In this document: positions 1-9,761 of the stretch, piece after piece | How the letters are laid out: the number at the start of each line of letters is the position of its first letter | Numbering within the stretch: position 1 is the stretch's first letter | Source of the DNA: a virus | DNA: 36,584 bases | Virus record (IMG/VR): IMGVR_UViG_3300006165_000019 | Span: 1-36,584 of that record | Direction: 5' to 3' (one strand) | The notes under the pieces: model-generated | What the model was told of the DNA's origin: nothing | Seen by the model: the letters and a program-made list of their open reading frames with translations, nothing else | Databases searched by the model: none | Made by a program: the position numbers and the translations under genes

Positions 1-3000
1 TAGCGGATAAAATAAAATTAAGAGTTGGTAGCGCTGGCACTCTAGTAGACGCTTTAACAGCAAGTATAGACGGCATAAACGTAACAGGTACGGTTACTGC
101 TGATGATCAAATTATTATCACAAGTAATGATTCACAAGTAGCTGCTCAGCCAACTTTAACATTAAGAAGCAATGAAGCTGCATCTACCGATAACCAATTA
201 GGCGAAATAACCTTTCAAGGGCATAACAATCAACAAGCTGATGCAACATACGCATATATGCGAGCAGAATCTCCAGTAATTACGGATAACCAAGAAGAGG
301 GTAAATTAAAGTTTTTTATCCGCAAAACTGGTAATGCTTATGTTAATACTTTAACTGCTGATAGCTCAGGCATAGACGTAACAGGTATAATTGACTGTGA
401 CGGTTTAAAAATGGATGACGGTGAGTATGCACAGTTTGGTACTGGTAATGACTTGCAGATATTCCACAGTGGTGTTCACAGTTACATTAAAGATCGTGGC
501 ACAGGCGTACTAAGCATACAAACTGATGGCGATTCTATTACATTACACGACAGTGCTAATGCCAGAGATATGGCTAAGTTCAGTGTAGGCGGCACAGCTT
601 CTTTAAGTTGGGCTGGCGGTACAAACGCAGGCACTAAACTTTCAACCACACAAACAGGCATAGACGTAACAGGTACGATTGAGTGCGATACTCACTTACA
701 AATACAAAGCACTGGTTCTGGCGCTGATGCAATGCCAGACCTCTATATGACAAATATGGAAACTGCTGCTAACGCACAAAACCTCGGTATGATTCATTTT
801 AGAGGTTATAACGATGCTTCAACCCCAACCATTGAGTCATATGCAAATATATATGCACAACAAGTAGATGTAAGTGATGGCGCTGAGGAAGGCAAGGTAG
901 TCCTTCAAGCTAGAGACGGTGCTGGTTATGTCAATGCTTTGGTAGCAACTAAAGATGGCATAACAGTAGGAGGACAGATAAGCTTACCATCTTCCGGTAC
1001 TGATTCCTGTTTTATCGGAACAACTGTGACCGATTCAGCTACACATTTAGACTTCAGACTCAAAGATGATGACGCAGACTCCTTTAGATTTAGATTCGAT
1101 CATCACGAAGATGGAGTTGCTGGTTATGTAAATGCCGCACGAATAAGACCGGATTCAGACATAGCCGGTAGTAATAAGTATATCTTAGACGTAACAGGTA
1201 AAGTAGTAGCCGAAGGTTTTAGTGGCACTGGTGGATCTGCAAATGTAATCACGCATTTTAGCACTGATGGAGCTTTTTCTTCATCGACAAATAGTTTAGT
1301 ACCTACAGCTTTAGCGGTTAAGACTTATGTAGATGCTCAAGCAGCAGCGGCAAGTGATGCAGACATTACAAGCGTTGTAGCTGGCACAGGTTTAACAGGC
1401 GGAGCCGTGGCGGGTGACGCTACATTAAATGTAATTGGCGGCGTGGGTATTGTTGCTAATGCAAATGATATAGCTATAGACCTTTCTGAACTTACAGACA
1501 TGACTGCTGATGTTACAGGAACAACTGAGGTAATTTTAAATAATGGTGGTACAGACTCTCGAAAAGCTATTAGTGAAATTAAACTAAGCGCATTCAACAA
1601 CGATTCAAGTTTCTCAAGCACTGTTGGTACAGTTACAGCAGTATCAGTAGGTACAGGCTTAGATGTTTCTAATGCTTCTACAACCCCCGGCATTTCTTTA
1701 GACTTTACTGAGCTTACAGACATGACTGCGGATGTAGCAGGCACAACTGAAATTATTTTAAATAACGCTAACACTGAATCTCGAAAAGCTATTAGCGAAA
1801 TTAAACTAAGCGCATTCAACAATGATTTAACTTTTGCTAATACAGATACAACCTATACAGCTGGGACTGGTTTAAGTTTAAGTGCGGGCAATCAGTTCAG
1901 TGTGAATGCAGCTCAAACTCAAATCACTTCTGTAGGCACGTTAGGATCTTTAAACGTAACAGGCGATGTAACTTTAAATGGTTCATACCCTACAGGTACT
2001 AGTAATACTTTCATAGGTGCAGCTACACGAACAGCTTTAACATCTACCGGAAATCAGAATGTAGGTATAGGTTCTATTGCTTTACAAGCTTTAACTACTG
2101 GAGATAACAATGTTGCTGTAGGGTCTTCATCTCTACCTGTACTAACAACTGGATCGAGCAATATAGCTGTAGGAAAGTCTGCCGCATCCTTATTAGAGAC
2201 TGGTTCAGACAATATAGCAATAGGTGGGGGTTCTTTATTTAATGCAGCATCAATATCTAATACAATAGCAATAGGCGACAGTGCTTTATATTCTATTACT
2301 TCAGGGTCAAGCAATTTAGGTCTCGGAAAGTCTGCTGGTTTTCGACTTTCAGCTGGCGCAGACAACACTTTTATAGGTAACTCCGCTGGTTACAATACAC
2401 ACGATTCAAACTATATAGTTGCTATAGGCTCCGATGCTGGCCGAGGAGCAGCGCCAGAAAGCGACGAAACTGTTAATTATACTGGTGGTGATGACTGTAT
2501 TGCTATAGGCAAAACGTCTCAATATAATACAACAACAGGTACAAAGAATGTTACTGTAGGGACTGGCACAGGAAAAAATATAACAACAGGTAATACTAAT
2601 ACATTTATTGGTAACGATGCTGGAGAAGAAACTACAACTGGTATAGGTAATGTTTCTTTAGGGCATCAGGCTTTGAATATAAATACAATAGGGACGGGGA
2701 ACGTTGCTTTAGGTGCTTATGCCAGTGGTCAATATACAGCAAGTTATAGAACTTGTATAGGTAAAAGTGCAGGACAGTGGAGTTCCGGCTCTAATACCAC
2801 ATTAATAGGTAGAAACGCAGGTATAGGCACAGTATCCGCCACAGCTAGTGGGGCTTATACAGTTGCTGTAGGGGCGAACTCTTTACGTGCTTTAACCACA
2901 GGCGCAAATAATGTTGGTTTAGGTGCTTCGAGTGGGAACTCAGTTTCTGAAGGAGACAATAATACTCTTATAGGTTATGAAGCTGGAGAGAACATAAACA

Positions 3001-3710
3001 CAGGATCAAACAATATAGTTATTGGAGCTGGTAGTGGTAGTGGATTAACTATCGGAAACAACGTTACTATTATAGGTTCGGCTACGGGCCTAGTTCCTAA
3101 CTTGAACTCAGTGGCTTATTCTGGTGCAGTCGCAATATCTAGCAATGATCCAAGTTATCCCACCCCACTTATCCTTATGGAAAAGGATGGCGAGGTTCAC
3201 ATACCCGCAAATAATGGAGTATGGTCTAGTGCGAATGGTGGCTTTAAGTTTGAAAATGTTGCTGATACTAAAATATTAAAATGGGCAAGAGGTAGCACAA
3301 GCTCTACAAATGCTTACGCTCAGTTATTTTACAACAGCACCGGCTCTATAATTGGATCAATAAATTCTACTAGCACAGGTATTAGTATATCTTATACTTC
3401 TGATTATCGCTTAAAAGAAAATGTATCTCCGCTAACAGGGTCTATTGATAGATTAAAAGCTTTAAAGCCTTGTACGTTTAACTTTCTTTCAGAGCCTACT
3501 AGACAAGAAGAAGGCTTTATAGCTCATGAGGTTCAAGAAGTTGTACCTCAAGCTGTAGTAGGAGATAAAGATGCAGTAGATGAAAATGGAGATGTTGAGC
3601 TTCAAGGCGTAGACCCCTCACGTATTGTAGTTATTTTAACCGGAGCACTTCAAGAAGCTGTAGAAAAAATTGAACAATTAGAAGAGCGCATTAGCGCATT
3701 GGAGTCTTAA
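1..3710 (+). CDS. Tail fibre / tail spike with YadA-like repeats and C-terminal S74 chaperone domain (5' partial)
   Basis: The frame is open from the left edge (first whole codon at base 3), so the true start lies outside the window. The N-terminal half repeats a phage-fibre motif around 'GIDVTGT'. The middle has about 15 YadA-head-type repeats of roughly 17 residues with a G-x-x-A-x-x-x-L core (for example NVAVGSSSLPVLTTG), which fold as a trimeric left-handed beta-roll in that family. The last 100 residues begin SDYRLKENV and contain GFIAHEVQEVVPQAV, the hallmark of the peptidase S74 intramolecular chaperone of endosialidase. That domain trimerises the fibre and then cuts itself off at the Ser of SDYRLK. 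The extreme C-terminus is a coiled coil. It probably acts as the receptor-binding fibre and heads the late block. The family is certain; the receptor is unknown. Confidence 0.9.
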   Translation, partial: ADKIKLRVGSAGTLVDALTASIDGINVTGTVTADDQIIITSNDSQVAAQPTLTLRSNEAASTDNQLGEITFQGHNNQQADATYAYMRAESPVITDNQEEGKLKFFIRKTGNAYVNTLTADSSGIDVTGIIDCDGLKMDDGEYAQFGTGNDLQIFHSGVHSYIKDRGTGVLSIQTDGDSITLHDSANARDMAKFSVGGTASLSWAGGTNAGTKLSTTQTGIDVTGTIECDTHLQIQSTGSGADAMPDLYMTNMETAANAQNLGMIHFRGYNDASTPTIESYANIYAQQVDVSDGAEEGKVVLQARDGAGYVNALVATKDGITVGGQISLPSSGTDSCFIGTTVTDSATHLDFRLKDDDADSFRFRFDHHEDGVAGYVNAARIRPDSDIAGSNKYILDVTGKVVAEGFSGTGGSANVITHFSTDGAFSSSTNSLVPTALAVKTYVDAQAAAASDADITSVVAGTGLTGGAVAGDATLNVIGGVGIVANANDIAIDLSELTDMTADVTGTTEVILNNGGTDSRKAISEIKLSAFNNDSSFSSTVGTVTAVSVGTGLDVSNASTTPGISLDFTELTDMTADVAGTTEIILNNANTESRKAISEIKLSAFNNDLTFANTDTTYTAGTGLSLSAGNQFSVNAAQTQITSVGTLGSLNVTGDVTLNGSYPTGTSNTFIGAATRTALTSTGNQNVGIGSIALQALTTGDNNVAVGSSSLPVLTTGSSNIAVGKSAASLLETGSDNIAIGGGSLFNAASISNTIAIGDSALYSITSGSSNLGLGKSAGFRLSAGADNTFIGNSAGYNTHDSNYIVAIGSDAGRGAAPESDETVNYTGGDDCIAIGKTSQYNTTTGTKNVTVGTGTGKNITTGNTNTFIGNDAGEETTTGIGNVSLGHQALNINTIGTGNVALGAYASGQYTASYRTCIGKSAGQWSSGSNTTLIGRNAGIGTVSATASGAYTVAVGANSLRALTTGANNVGLGASSGNSVSEGDNNTLIGYEAGENINTGSNNIVIGAGSGSGLTIGNNVTIIGSATGLVPNLNSVAYSGAVAISSNDPSYPTPLILMEKDGEVHIPANNGVWSSANGGFKFENVADTKILKWARGSTSSTNAYAQLFYNSTGSIIGSINSTSTGISISYTSDYRLKENVSPLTGSIDRLKALKPCTFNFLSEPTRQEEGFIAHEVQEVVPQAVVGDKDAVDENGDVELQGVDPSRIVVILTGALQEAVEKIEQLEERISALES
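1489..1845 (+). repeat. 74-codon tandem duplication inside the tail-fibre gene
   Basis: Two copies of a module that starts ELTDMTADV and ends KLSAFNND sit exactly 222 bp apart in frame. Within the module, about 49 bp (from 1557 and from 1779) differ at only two positions. This near-identity at DNA level, including third codon positions, points to a recent duplication or to gene conversion. Confidence 0.85.
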
Positions 3711-3711
3711 T

Positions 3712-3960
3712 ATGTTAGAAGAATTAGAACTTACACCCGAACAGATTTTAAAAAAGTATAATGCTTTATTAGATTCTGTAACAGCAATCAACTCAGCTAT
3801 TGCTACCATAGATGCAGAAGGATCTGATGAAGATCTCCAAGGTATTTTACAAGCTAACTTGGATCATCTTACATATATGCAACGTAGACCTTTCTGGACA
3901 ACAGAAGATTTTACATCCGCCACCACTGCTATCGAAGCAGCCACAGCAGCTTTAGATTAA
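3712..3960 (+). CDS. Small acidic helical protein downstream of the tail fibre
   Basis: This 82-residue protein is not one I recognise. It starts one base after the fibre stop codon, and its Shine-Dalgarno GGAG lies inside the end of the fibre gene. It is Glu/Asp-rich, with a predicted helical N-terminus (LELTPEQILKKYNALLDSV) and an Ala/Thr-rich C-terminal helix, and no membrane segment or Cys. A fibre-associated assembly chaperone is possible from position alone. Confidence 0.75.
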   Translation: MLEELELTPEQILKKYNALLDSVTAINSAIATIDAEGSDEDLQGILQANLDHLTYMQRRPFWTTEDFTSATTAIEAATAALD

Positions 3961-3973
3961 GTAGGAGGTAGTT

Positions 3974-4159
3974 ATGTCAGGAGTCCCTAGTCCAGAAACA
4001 GTAAAAGAAGTTGTAGACGTAGCAGCTGCCTCTACAGGCATTATGGCTTTAGCGGCTTGGTTGCCTCCTACAGCATCATTGTTTACAATAGTATGGTTAG
4101 GTATTCGTATTTATGAATCTGAGACTATTCAAAAGTTATTGGACAAACAGGATAATTAA
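3974..4159 (+). CDS. Putative small holin
   Basis: This 61-residue protein has one long hydrophobic stretch, about residues 19-46 (GIMALAAWLPPTASLFTIVWLG), between an acidic N-terminus and a charged C-terminus ending KLLDKQDN. A strong AGGAGG site lies 6 nt before the ATG. The gene lies between the tail fibre and the internal virion genes, close to where T7-like phages keep their small holin (T7 gp17.5). A holin oligomerises in the inner membrane and times lysis. The stop overlaps the next ATG by one base (TAATG). The Pro-Pro pair in the membrane segment could make a helical hairpin. The function is inferred from size, hydrophobicity and position. Confidence 0.6.
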   Translation: MSGVPSPETVKEVVDVAAASTGIMALAAWLPPTASLFTIVWLGIRIYESETIQKLLDKQDN

Positions 4160-7100
4160 TGAGTAAAAACCGTAGCAAAAGAAACACTAAAGAGGCTTTG
4201 AAAAAAATAAAAGCCAAACGTACTCGTGTAAAATATAATGGTGGTGGTTATCAAAGCGGCTCATCTTTAGGCTATACTCCTCCGACAGGCAACACCATAA
4301 CTGAAATACCTGTTTATATAGACGGCGATGGTAAACCTGTTTATACACAAGGTTTTCAAGGTGATCTAGGAGATGGTGGTTATTTCACTGGTGCTCAACC
4401 TGCGTTTGGTAGCGGTGCTGGCCAAGGTGTAGGTGGCGGAGCTTATCAAGGTGGAACGTCTGGTGGAGGTAGTGGCTCAGGATCTTCTAACGACAGCAGT
4501 AGCGGCCAAGCTACTAGAAATAGAAGTGGAATAGATCCTAACGTAGAACAAAAAGAAAAAACACCTGAAGAACTGCATCAAGAGCTCGTAGATCTGGGCT
4601 TGGCTACTGGGCCTTTTGAACCTACTGAGTTAGATATAGCTGCGCCTACTGATATAGAATTAGATATTGCTCCCCCTACTGCGACTAATCCAGATGGTAG
4701 TGACTTTAATACTTCCTCAGCTCCGGCAGCAAATACAAGTAGAAGGAGAAGTAATCCTTTTAAAAATCTTTTTGGAAAAAACGATACTGAAGATGAAGGC
4801 GCTGAAGCTGAGGCTACTAATGACGGCACACTAGAAGACGGTAGTGATGGTGGCGGAAGCAGCCCTGATAGTGAAGATGGTGGCAATAACCAAGCTCCAC
4901 CTCCAGTTGTAGAACCTATTGATGAAAAAGAACCGACTACAGGCGGTAAGGCTGATAATCCTTTTGATAAAGAATATACTTCTCGTGGAGGCGCTACATA
5001 TTCTAAAGCCGATTTAATTCGTATTTCTGGAGGCAGTGAAGAGAAGTTACAAGATCTAGAAGACAGTGGGTATTTTAACACTGTAGATGGTCAATCGTGG
5101 AAGGCCCCAGTAGATTCAACGGGCGTGTATAACGATGACGGAACTCTTAATCTTTCTAACATCGAGGCAGATTTAGGTTTAGACGGTCAAGAGGGGCCTG
5201 ATTTAGGAGATGTATCAGCAGGAGATGAAATTGTTGAAGCCGGTGACGAAGGGTTTACTTGGCAGGGCAAGGTGTGGGATGCCGCTAAAGGAATAGTAGT
5301 TAAAACTTTAACAGGTGCAGCGATAGGTGCGGCAGTTGGAGATTATTATGGCATGTCTAAATCTATGGTAGCAAAACTTTTAGGCAAAGAAGCTTTTAAA
5401 GGTGCTGTAATAGATGAAGCAACAGGCGCTATAATTGATATTGCTACAGGGCTTCCAGTTTTAGGTGCTCCACTACAAGCAATACTAGATTTTAAACAAG
5501 GTATAACAGACATCCCAGCTAATATTTGGGACTCAATAACCCCATCAAGCACCCCAATGTTAGGCACGTCAAGCACGACAATTAATACAAATATGGGCTA
5601 CGACTCTGCGGGTAACATCCAGCTTGGTGGAGGAACTGCTTGGAGTGGGACTGTTAACGACAGCGGCGGCACTGCAACTGTATCACCTGCTGTTGCGGGG
5701 GAAATTACTTCAACTACAAACCCAATCAAGGTTCCAGACCCAAAGCCTGAAGACCTTGAAGTCACAGAAGATGAAGATGAAGTAGTAGCAACAGATTCAA
5801 CAACATATGATAATACTGAACTCGGACAAGTTTTAAACGGTTTAAATCTTGGCGGGACAAACGGAGATAACGGCATGGCACTTAATGAAATAATTGACGA
5901 GGTAACTGATTTAGCAGGTACAGCAGCCCCTATAGACGCTTTAGATACTGTTACTAAAACAGATAAGACTTTAGTTACCGCTGAAGACGATATTCAAGAG
6001 TTAGGCACTATAACTAAAGCTACAGCGCCTACGGTGAGTGCTGGTGTAACTACCTTAGAGCCTGTTGACGCTGGTGAAGCTACCACAGTAAATCAAATGG
6101 AAGAGCCTGTAGCAGCTCAGACAGTAAACACAGTTTCAGCGGATCAGGTAAAGCAGCAAAAAGCTTCTGAGGCTTTTAGTCTAACACCTGAAGCTGCTGC
6201 GTTCAAAGAAGCAAGTGATGCACATATGGCTAACCCTGAGCGAGCGGCGCTAGCAGAAGCTTATCAAGTAGCAGGCACTTCAGGCCAGCAAGGAGCAGTA
6301 GCACAAGCTCAAGCAGCCTTAAAAGCTTTTGATTCAGACTTTATCGCACAGGCTCAAGCCTTTCAGGGCAAACAACAAGAGTTTATGTCTACCTACGGAG
6401 ACGCTAAAGCTGTTACAGGCGCAATCTCCGAAGGCTCTACTGCCGTTTCAACTGACGCAGCGATGTCTACAGAGGCTACAGTAGCTGACCGTAACACAGC
6501 AGCAGAGCAAGCGGCGTTGGCAGAGAACGTAGGCTTTGATGTCTCTACGAAGTCTACAGTAGACCCTGTGACGGGTGAAAAGATCATAGTAGCGGCAACA
6601 CCTGCGGCAGAAGCGGCACAACGTGATGCAATTACTGACGATACTTTCACTCCAATGGAAGCCGCACAGATTACAGCAGTACTAGGTTATGACATTACTA
6701 AAACTCGTGCAGTTAAGGGTGAAGCCGCTAAAGGTGCAGCCTCTGAGATGCTTGCAGAAGTAGGTGATCTACCACCAGCAATCACAGCAGCTATTGTAGA
6801 AGACCCTGAAAAAGTAGTAGCACAATTAGATAATGAGCCTGTTGAAGTAAGAGCAGCTATTGCAGCGTTACCTATAGAAGCTTTAATGTCTTCGCAGATG
6901 GAGAACTTGTTAGGTTCGTTAGAAGAAAATAAAGTTCCAGCGTGGGCAAGACCTGCCGTAGATGCAACCAATGCAATGTTAGCTAAAAGAGGTTTATCAT
7001 CTTCTACTATCGGTCGTGATTCTTTATTCAATGCAATTATTCAAAGTGCTTTACCTATTGCTGAAAATAATGCTAACGCTTTACAGAAACGAGCAGCCCA

Positions 7101-8622
7101 GAATTTAGATAACGAGCAGCAAGCTAATATCACAACAGCTACGTTAGATATGAATCGACGTTTAGCTAACTTAGCTAACCAACAAACTGCTGTAAGTCAG
7201 ACAGCTCAAATGGCTAATGAGATGAAGAAGCTTCAAAGCTCTTTCACCCAAGAAGCTGTGCTCTCTACTGCGGCACAAGAGCAACAAGTACGAGTACAAA
7301 ACTTAGAGAATCGTCAACGTACTGCTGAACAGAACAACAGAAACCGTCAAGAAACAATGGCATTGAATCTGGGTAACGAACAGCAAATGACTCTTGCTAA
7401 TTTAGAGTTCCAAGCTGCGTCTGATCGAGATAACATGACAGCAGACAACCAAAGAAAGCTTGCAGAAATGAACGTTGCGGCAGAATTCTTGTCTCAGAAC
7501 GCTGAGTTGAAAAACTCTATGGACATTGCTAACATGAGCACTGAGTCTCAGATGAAGCTTGCAAACTTAAAAGCTCAGAATAACGCAAGCTCAGACAACT
7601 TAACAGCTACACAACAAACTGAATTAGCAAACTTAGAAGCTACGTTAAAAACCAACTTAACTCAAGCTGACATTGCAAGCAATATGGGTGTTGCCCAGTT
7701 AAACGCAGACCAACAACGAGCTGTCGTTAACGCCCAAACTAATGCAAACATTGATTTAGCTAAGTTTGATGCAGCGTCTCAGATTGAATTGGTTAATAGT
7801 AAGTTTACACAAACAATGACTATGAATGAGTTTGATGCTAAGAACACAGCTATCTTACAGAATGCGACTAACCAAGCCTCTATGGATTTATCAAACGCAG
7901 ATAATCGCACTAAGGTCTCTGTGCAGAACGCTTCAAACTTTCTACAGATGGACTTATCTAATATGTCTAATGAACAGCAAGTAGAAATTTTAGGCTCCCA
8001 ACAGGAGCAACAAATTCTATTAGGTGATACGGCAGCAGCAAACGCTACAAATCAGTTTAATGCTGAGAGCGTAGCGCAAACAGATCAGTTTATGGCTACG
8101 TTAGGTGCTCAGATAGATCAATATAACGCTACTGCTGCTTCATCAATGGCTAAGTTTAACGTAGAACAAGAAAACAAAATTAACGCTGAGAATGCGGGCA
8201 ATACATTAAAAGCTAGTATTGCTAATGCTACACTAGCATCTGACACAGAGCAGTTTAATTTAAACATGGCTAACCAACGTGATCAGTGGAACGCTGCCAA
8301 CGCACAGACTATACAGCAAGGAGATTTAACTTGGCGTAGAAATGGAAACACTGCGGACACAGCAGCCATCAATGATGCTAATCGTCAAAACGTAGCAAAT
8401 GCCTTTGCAATGTCTCAACAAAAACAATCTGAGGTGTGGCAAGACCTCAGAGACGAGGCCTCTTATGCAAACAATAACTTTGAAAATAATCAAAATAGAG
8501 TGGTTCAAATCGTTACTGCAAGCATGGCAGCCGATACATCTTATGCGGCTAGCGGTGTGACACCAGCAATGAGCCTTGTACAAACTTTAGAAGCTGTTGG
8601 CATGGGGCCAGAACAAGAGTAA
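4159..8622 (+). CDS. Very large structural protein with hendecad-repeat C-terminal stalk
   Basis: This 1487-residue protein resembles large marine-phage virion proteins rather than any named enzyme. The N-terminus (1-40) is strongly basic. Residues 40-350 are Gly/Ser/Asp-rich low-complexity sequence, probably disordered. A Gly/Ala-rich hydrophobic part follows at about 370-460 (TGAAIGAAVGDYYG). A globular-looking region with KVPAWARPAVDATNAML lies near 930. From 982 to 1399 the chain is a continuous series of 11-residue repeats (separate entry), followed by a short cap. There are no Cys in the parts I read closely. It lies between the holin-like gene and ejection-type proteins, so a tail, connector or internal-core role is likely. 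A long alpha-helical rod or tape-like function is inference. Confidence 0.8.
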   Translation: MSKNRSKRNTKEALKKIKAKRTRVKYNGGGYQSGSSLGYTPPTGNTITEIPVYIDGDGKPVYTQGFQGDLGDGGYFTGAQPAFGSGAGQGVGGGAYQGGTSGGGSGSGSSNDSSSGQATRNRSGIDPNVEQKEKTPEELHQELVDLGLATGPFEPTELDIAAPTDIELDIAPPTATNPDGSDFNTSSAPAANTSRRRSNPFKNLFGKNDTEDEGAEAEATNDGTLEDGSDGGGSSPDSEDGGNNQAPPPVVEPIDEKEPTTGGKADNPFDKEYTSRGGATYSKADLIRISGGSEEKLQDLEDSGYFNTVDGQSWKAPVDSTGVYNDDGTLNLSNIEADLGLDGQEGPDLGDVSAGDEIVEAGDEGFTWQGKVWDAAKGIVVKTLTGAAIGAAVGDYYGMSKSMVAKLLGKEAFKGAVIDEATGAIIDIATGLPVLGAPLQAILDFKQGITDIPANIWDSITPSSTPMLGTSSTTINTNMGYDSAGNIQLGGGTAWSGTVNDSGGTATVSPAVAGEITSTTNPIKVPDPKPEDLEVTEDEDEVVATDSTTYDNTELGQVLNGLNLGGTNGDNGMALNEIIDEVTDLAGTAAPIDALDTVTKTDKTLVTAEDDIQELGTITKATAPTVSAGVTTLEPVDAGEATTVNQMEEPVAAQTVNTVSADQVKQQKASEAFSLTPEAAAFKEASDAHMANPERAALAEAYQVAGTSGQQGAVAQAQAALKAFDSDFIAQAQAFQGKQQEFMSTYGDAKAVTGAISEGSTAVSTDAAMSTEATVADRNTAAEQAALAENVGFDVSTKSTVDPVTGEKIIVAATPAAEAAQRDAITDDTFTPMEAAQITAVLGYDITKTRAVKGEAAKGAASEMLAEVGDLPPAITAAIVEDPEKVVAQLDNEPVEVRAAIAALPIEALMSSQMENLLGSLEENKVPAWARPAVDATNAMLAKRGLSSSTIGRDSLFNAIIQSALPIAENNANALQKRAAQNLDNEQQANITTATLDMNRRLANLANQQTAVSQTAQMANEMKKLQSSFTQEAVLSTAAQEQQVRVQNLENRQRTAEQNNRNRQETMALNLGNEQQMTLANLEFQAASDRDNMTADNQRKLAEMNVAAEFLSQNAELKNSMDIANMSTESQMKLANLKAQNNASSDNLTATQQTELANLEATLKTNLTQADIASNMGVAQLNADQQRAVVNAQTNANIDLAKFDAASQIELVNSKFTQTMTMNEFDAKNTAILQNATNQASMDLSNADNRTKVSVQNASNFLQMDLSNMSNEQQVEILGSQQEQQILLGDTAAANATNQFNAESVAQTDQFMATLGAQIDQYNATAASSMAKFNVEQENKINAENAGNTLKASIANATLASDTEQFNLNMANQRDQWNAANAQTIQQGDLTWRRNGNTADTAAINDANRQNVANAFAMSQQKQSEVWQDLRDEASYANNNFENNQNRVVQIVTASMAADTSYAASGVTPAMSLVQTLEAVGMGPEQE
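7102..8355 (+). repeat. 38 consecutive 11-residue (hendecad) repeats, mostly as 22-residue units
   Basis: Codons 982-1399 of the 1487-aa protein divide without a single insertion or deletion into eighteen 22-residue blocks plus two 11-residue half-blocks. Most blocks open with N followed by L/M/A (for example NLGNEQQMTLANLEFQAAS, NMSNEQQVEILGSQQEQQ). Polar Q/N/T positions alternate with small A/L/M positions. Hendecad spacing gives a nearly straight, slightly right-handed coiled coil. At about 1.5 angstroms per residue the helix would be roughly 60 nm, if it is continuous. Confidence 0.85.
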
Positions 8623-8648
8623 AACAATAATTAATAAAGGGGATTGAT

Positions 8649-9749
8649 ATGATTAAATTTGACTTTGGAGCAATTGGTGCTGGAATTCGATCCGCCGCCA
8701 ACGCAGCTTCTTCGATAGGTTCGGCAGTGTTAGACGTTGGTAGGAATATTGTAACTCAAGCTGCAAGTGTGGGACAGTTTATGGGTGAAGTAGCGGTGAC
8801 AGGGGCTGTAGGGTTGATGAATGCGCTGCCGGGAGTCGGAGCTGCGTTTGCTGATGGACTTGTAGCCACGACAGGAGCTATATTTGGGCCGGACAGCGCC
8901 GTAACTACAGGCGTTCAAGCTTTAATGGATTTCACAGGTAGGGTAGTCACAACAGGCGCTAATACTTTTACAAACATAACTAAAGGTGTTGTTGAAACTG
9001 TTTCTGCTTTTTCTAAAACAGCCGCTAAAAAAATGGGCTTTGACGTTAAAGGTGCATCAGCTAATTTCTTTGGTGACAACTCTGCTTTCAGTAAAAGCTT
9101 TGGAGACAAATCAAGATTTTCTAACTTAACTAAAAGTCAAGCAGATATTGATGCGTTAACTTCTGCATTTGATTCTGTAGCTGACGCTGATTCAGTTGTA
9201 AACTTTGACTTACAGTCTTTTGAGTTTGGCGATGATTTAAAATCTTCAAGTCTTTCAGATAACGTTGACCGAATAAGTGCTGAGCCTGTGAATTTAGAAC
9301 GCACGTTAGGTTTAGGTAAAGAAACATTAGGTCAGGCTACAGGGTTAGACGGCGCAGTTAAACCTAGCTTACTTCAAAGAGGCTACGAAGGCACTAAAAA
9401 CGCTCTTATTAAAGGCGTAAAATCGGGCAAAGATACAGCTGTAAAAATAGTTACTGAGGCCCCTTCAACCCTAGCAACAGAATATGTAAACACTGAATTA
9501 AATAAAGCAATATTTGGTGAAGAAGAGTTTGAGCCTGTTGACTACGGTGCTCAAGGAAATCAATACGCAGGGTTTGACGGCAGCAACATAGCACGAACAG
9601 GGACTATTCAATCGTATTCTCAACCTGTAAATCCAGCCCGTTTTACTTCATCATGGCAGCCGAGCCGAGGCAACTGGGGCTATAACGCAACTCAGTCAAA
9701 CATGTATGGTCAGCGAATGGCACAATTATATAACCCTCAAAAAGTATAG
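8649..9749 (+). CDS. Gly/Ala-rich virion protein, possibly an internal (gp14-like) ejection protein
   Basis: This 366-residue protein is not recognised with certainty. Residues 1-100 are Gly/Ala/Val-rich and amphipathic (for example GVGAAFADGLVATTGAIFG), the kind of sequence that inserts into membranes. The middle is Ser/Phe/Asp-rich, and the C-terminal 60 residues are aromatic and Arg/Gln-rich. AAGGGGA lies 5 nt upstream of the ATG. By order (amphipathic protein, then a 630-aa and a 1799-aa protein) it matches the T7 internal-virion trio gp14-gp15-gp16, in which gp14 makes the outer-membrane channel. That assignment is positional inference. Confidence 0.7.
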   Translation: MIKFDFGAIGAGIRSAANAASSIGSAVLDVGRNIVTQAASVGQFMGEVAVTGAVGLMNALPGVGAAFADGLVATTGAIFGPDSAVTTGVQALMDFTGRVVTTGANTFTNITKGVVETVSAFSKTAAKKMGFDVKGASANFFGDNSAFSKSFGDKSRFSNLTKSQADIDALTSAFDSVADADSVVNFDLQSFEFGDDLKSSSLSDNVDRISAEPVNLERTLGLGKETLGQATGLDGAVKPSLLQRGYEGTKNALIKGVKSGKDTAVKIVTEAPSTLATEYVNTELNKAIFGEEEFEPVDYGAQGNQYAGFDGSNIARTGTIQSYSQPVNPARFTSSWQPSRGNWGYNATQSNMYGQRMAQLYNPQKV

Positions 9750-9761
9750 GTAGGTATTAAA

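Noticed and set aside
1337-1822. 161-aa open frame on the - strand inside the tail fibre
   Set aside because: It mirrors the repeated fibre codons, has low-complexity composition, no ribosome site and lies antisense to a certain gene.
4578-5081. 167-aa open frame on the - strand inside the 1487-aa gene
   Set aside because: It is Ser/Pro/Leu-rich because it is the reverse of Gly/Asp/Ser-rich low-complexity sequence; no start signal.
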